A stretch of DNA of 64,000 nt from AP-15 sp036500965 (GTDB lineage Bacteria; Pseudomonadota; Alphaproteobacteria; ATCC43930; CGMCC-115725), in contig DASYBC010000145.1 of NCBI GenBank assembly GCA_036500965.1, positions 1 to 64,000 on the forward strand, read 5' to 3'. The translations under genes and the position numbers were made by a program. Of the stretch, positions 63,277 through 64,000 are shown piece after piece (within the stretch, counting starts at the first letter, position 1; the number at the start of each line of letters is the position of its first letter). The notes under the pieces are model-generated. The model was not told where the DNA came from, did not search any database, and was given only the letters and a program-made list of their open reading frames with translations.

Positions 63277-64000
63277 TCACGCCTCCAGCCGGTAGGCCTT
63301 GGTCGCCGCACCGCTGAACAGCGCGGTCTTTTCGGCGGCGGAGCAGCCGGCGGCGATGCGCTTGAAAGCATTCCACATGACGGGATAGCTGCACATTCCC
63401 TTGTCGACCGGGAAATTGCTCTCGAACATCGAGCGCTGCGGCCCGAAGGCCGCGATGCAGGTTTCGATATAGGGCCGCCACGCCCGTTCGAGATCCTGCG
63501 AGGAAGGCGGCTGGTCGTCCTCGAAAAAGGTGAAACCGGAGAGCTTCATGCCGAGCCCGCCCAGTTTGACATAAGTGTTGGGCGACGCGGCGGCGACCTC
63601 GCCGATCGACTTCTTCCATGCGGCAAAGGCTTCCTCGCGCTTGCCGGCATAAGGCCCGATCGCCAACGGGCCGCCGACATGGTTCAGCACGATCACCGCC
63701 TGCGGAAAGGCGCGCGCCAAGTCGGCGACATCGTCGAGCTGGGTTTGAAACAGCCAGGCGTCAAAGCTGAGCCCGAGGGAGGCCAGCCCGGCAAACCCCT
63801 CGCGGAAAGTGCGACCGCGATAAAGCCCCTGTGGCGCTCCCGAGCAATAGATCTCGAGGCTCGGATCGGCGTGCCAGGTGGCGCCGTTGCGGATACCCTT
63901 GAAGCGGCCGCCCGAGATCGTGACGTGCCGCTCGAGGATGCCCTTGGCGCGGCTGCCGATCCGCAGATCGACGTTGCCGATGATGCCTGCGATGCAGCGG
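63277..64000 (-). CDS. amidohydrolase-2 family protein, 5' end beyond the window
   Basis: The last ~241 codons of an amidohydrolase; the frame is open to the window edge and its start lies beyond 64000. Reading in from the edge one sees RCIAGIIGNVDLRIGSRAKG, HVTISGGRFKGIRNGATWHA, GLASLGLSFDAWLFQTQLDD and then VIVLNHVGGPLAIGPYAG, with the His of the C-terminal metal site. FESNFPVDKGMCSYPVMW holds the terminal catalytic Asp. Members hydrolyse lactones or decarboxylate aromatic acids, which fits the neighbouring catabolic genes. The shorter frame from 63720 is only part of it. Confidence 0.88.
   Translation of the reverse strand, partial: RCIAGIIGNVDLRIGSRAKGILERHVTISGGRFKGIRNGATWHADPSLEIYCSGAPQGLYRGRTFREGFAGLASLGLSFDAWLFQTQLDDVADLARAFPQAVIVLNHVGGPLAIGPYAGKREEAFAAWKKSIGEVAAASPNTYVKLGGLGMKLSGFTFFEDDQPPSSQDLERAWRPYIETCIAAFGPQRSMFESNFPVDKGMCSYPVMWNAFKRIAAGCSAAEKTALFSGAATKAYRLEA

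Overview
The window reads as a chromosomal segment of a high-GC alphaproteobacterium, most likely of the Rhodospirillales type. This rests on gene content and order rather than any marker comparison: the kdsD-lptC-lptA-lptB-rpoN-hpf-ptsN block, rimP-nusA-ylxR-infB-rbfA-truB-rpsO-pnp, lgt-midA-pgeF, Hsp20 followed by DUF1150, cytochrome bc1 genes followed by mtnP, and two Irr-type Fur regulators with an HHHFFC motif. No phage, IS transposase, CRISPR array or replication origin was seen.

Layout. 57-181: initiator tRNA-fMet and its terminator. 311-7581 (minus): ychF, pth, rplY, prs, a lipoprotein gene, pgeF, midA and lgt, read from right to left as lgt-midA-pgeF-lipoprotein-prs-rplY-pth-ychF with several ATGA overlaps. 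7730-9949: a VOC protein and a divergent CNT-type nucleoside transporter. 9993-14246 (minus): a petA relic, petB, petC, mtnP, mtnA. 14323-15761 (plus): trmL and hemF. 16235-18154: a Tim44-domain protein, divergent from an Hsp20 gene that carries a ROSE-like thermosensor hairpin, then DUF1150. 18184-25579 (minus): the ptsN/hpf/rpoN/lptBAC/kdsD block and an RNase D-like gene. 25612-25698: tRNA-Leu(CAG). 25806-27677: a TauD-like dioxygenase, a TPR protein and a 70-aa protein with an iron-box-like palindrome upstream. 28034-33418 (minus): an island in which two Irr paralogues bracket a DUF1800-DUF1501-NHL operon. 33479-35712: a flavin oxidoreductase coupled to a glycerophosphodiesterase. 35784-45194 (minus): the translation/RNA block, headed by an attenuator-like leader. 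45445-53698: a GMC oxidoreductase, an unrecognised membrane protein, a TPP enzyme, a serine hydrolase and an ABC-F ATPase. 53982-56843: an unknown protein, a secreted His-rich protein and an OmpA-type protein. 57203-64000: an accessory catabolic stretch (FAD oxidase, Rieske oxygenase, Ltp2-like thiolase-fold protein with a DUF35 partner, amidohydrolase) interrupted by a MntA/HepT toxin-antitoxin pair.

How they work together. The housekeeping blocks are ordinary. The parts that stand out are: (i) the petA gene of the bc1 operon, reduced to 66 codons, with both ends kept but the cluster-binding core gone; (ii) the Irr-bracketed operon encoding a propeller, a phosphatase/sulfatase-like DUF1501 protein and a DUF1800 protein, none with a visible export signal, which is the best candidate for an undescribed system; (iii) RNA-level control signals, namely a ROSE-type hairpin on hsp20, a terminator-containing leader on rimP and a predicted leaderless Irr gene; and (iv) an Ltp2/DUF35 pair that suggests retro-aldol side-chain cleavage rather than thiolysis. 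All family calls were made by reading the sequence; no database search was run.
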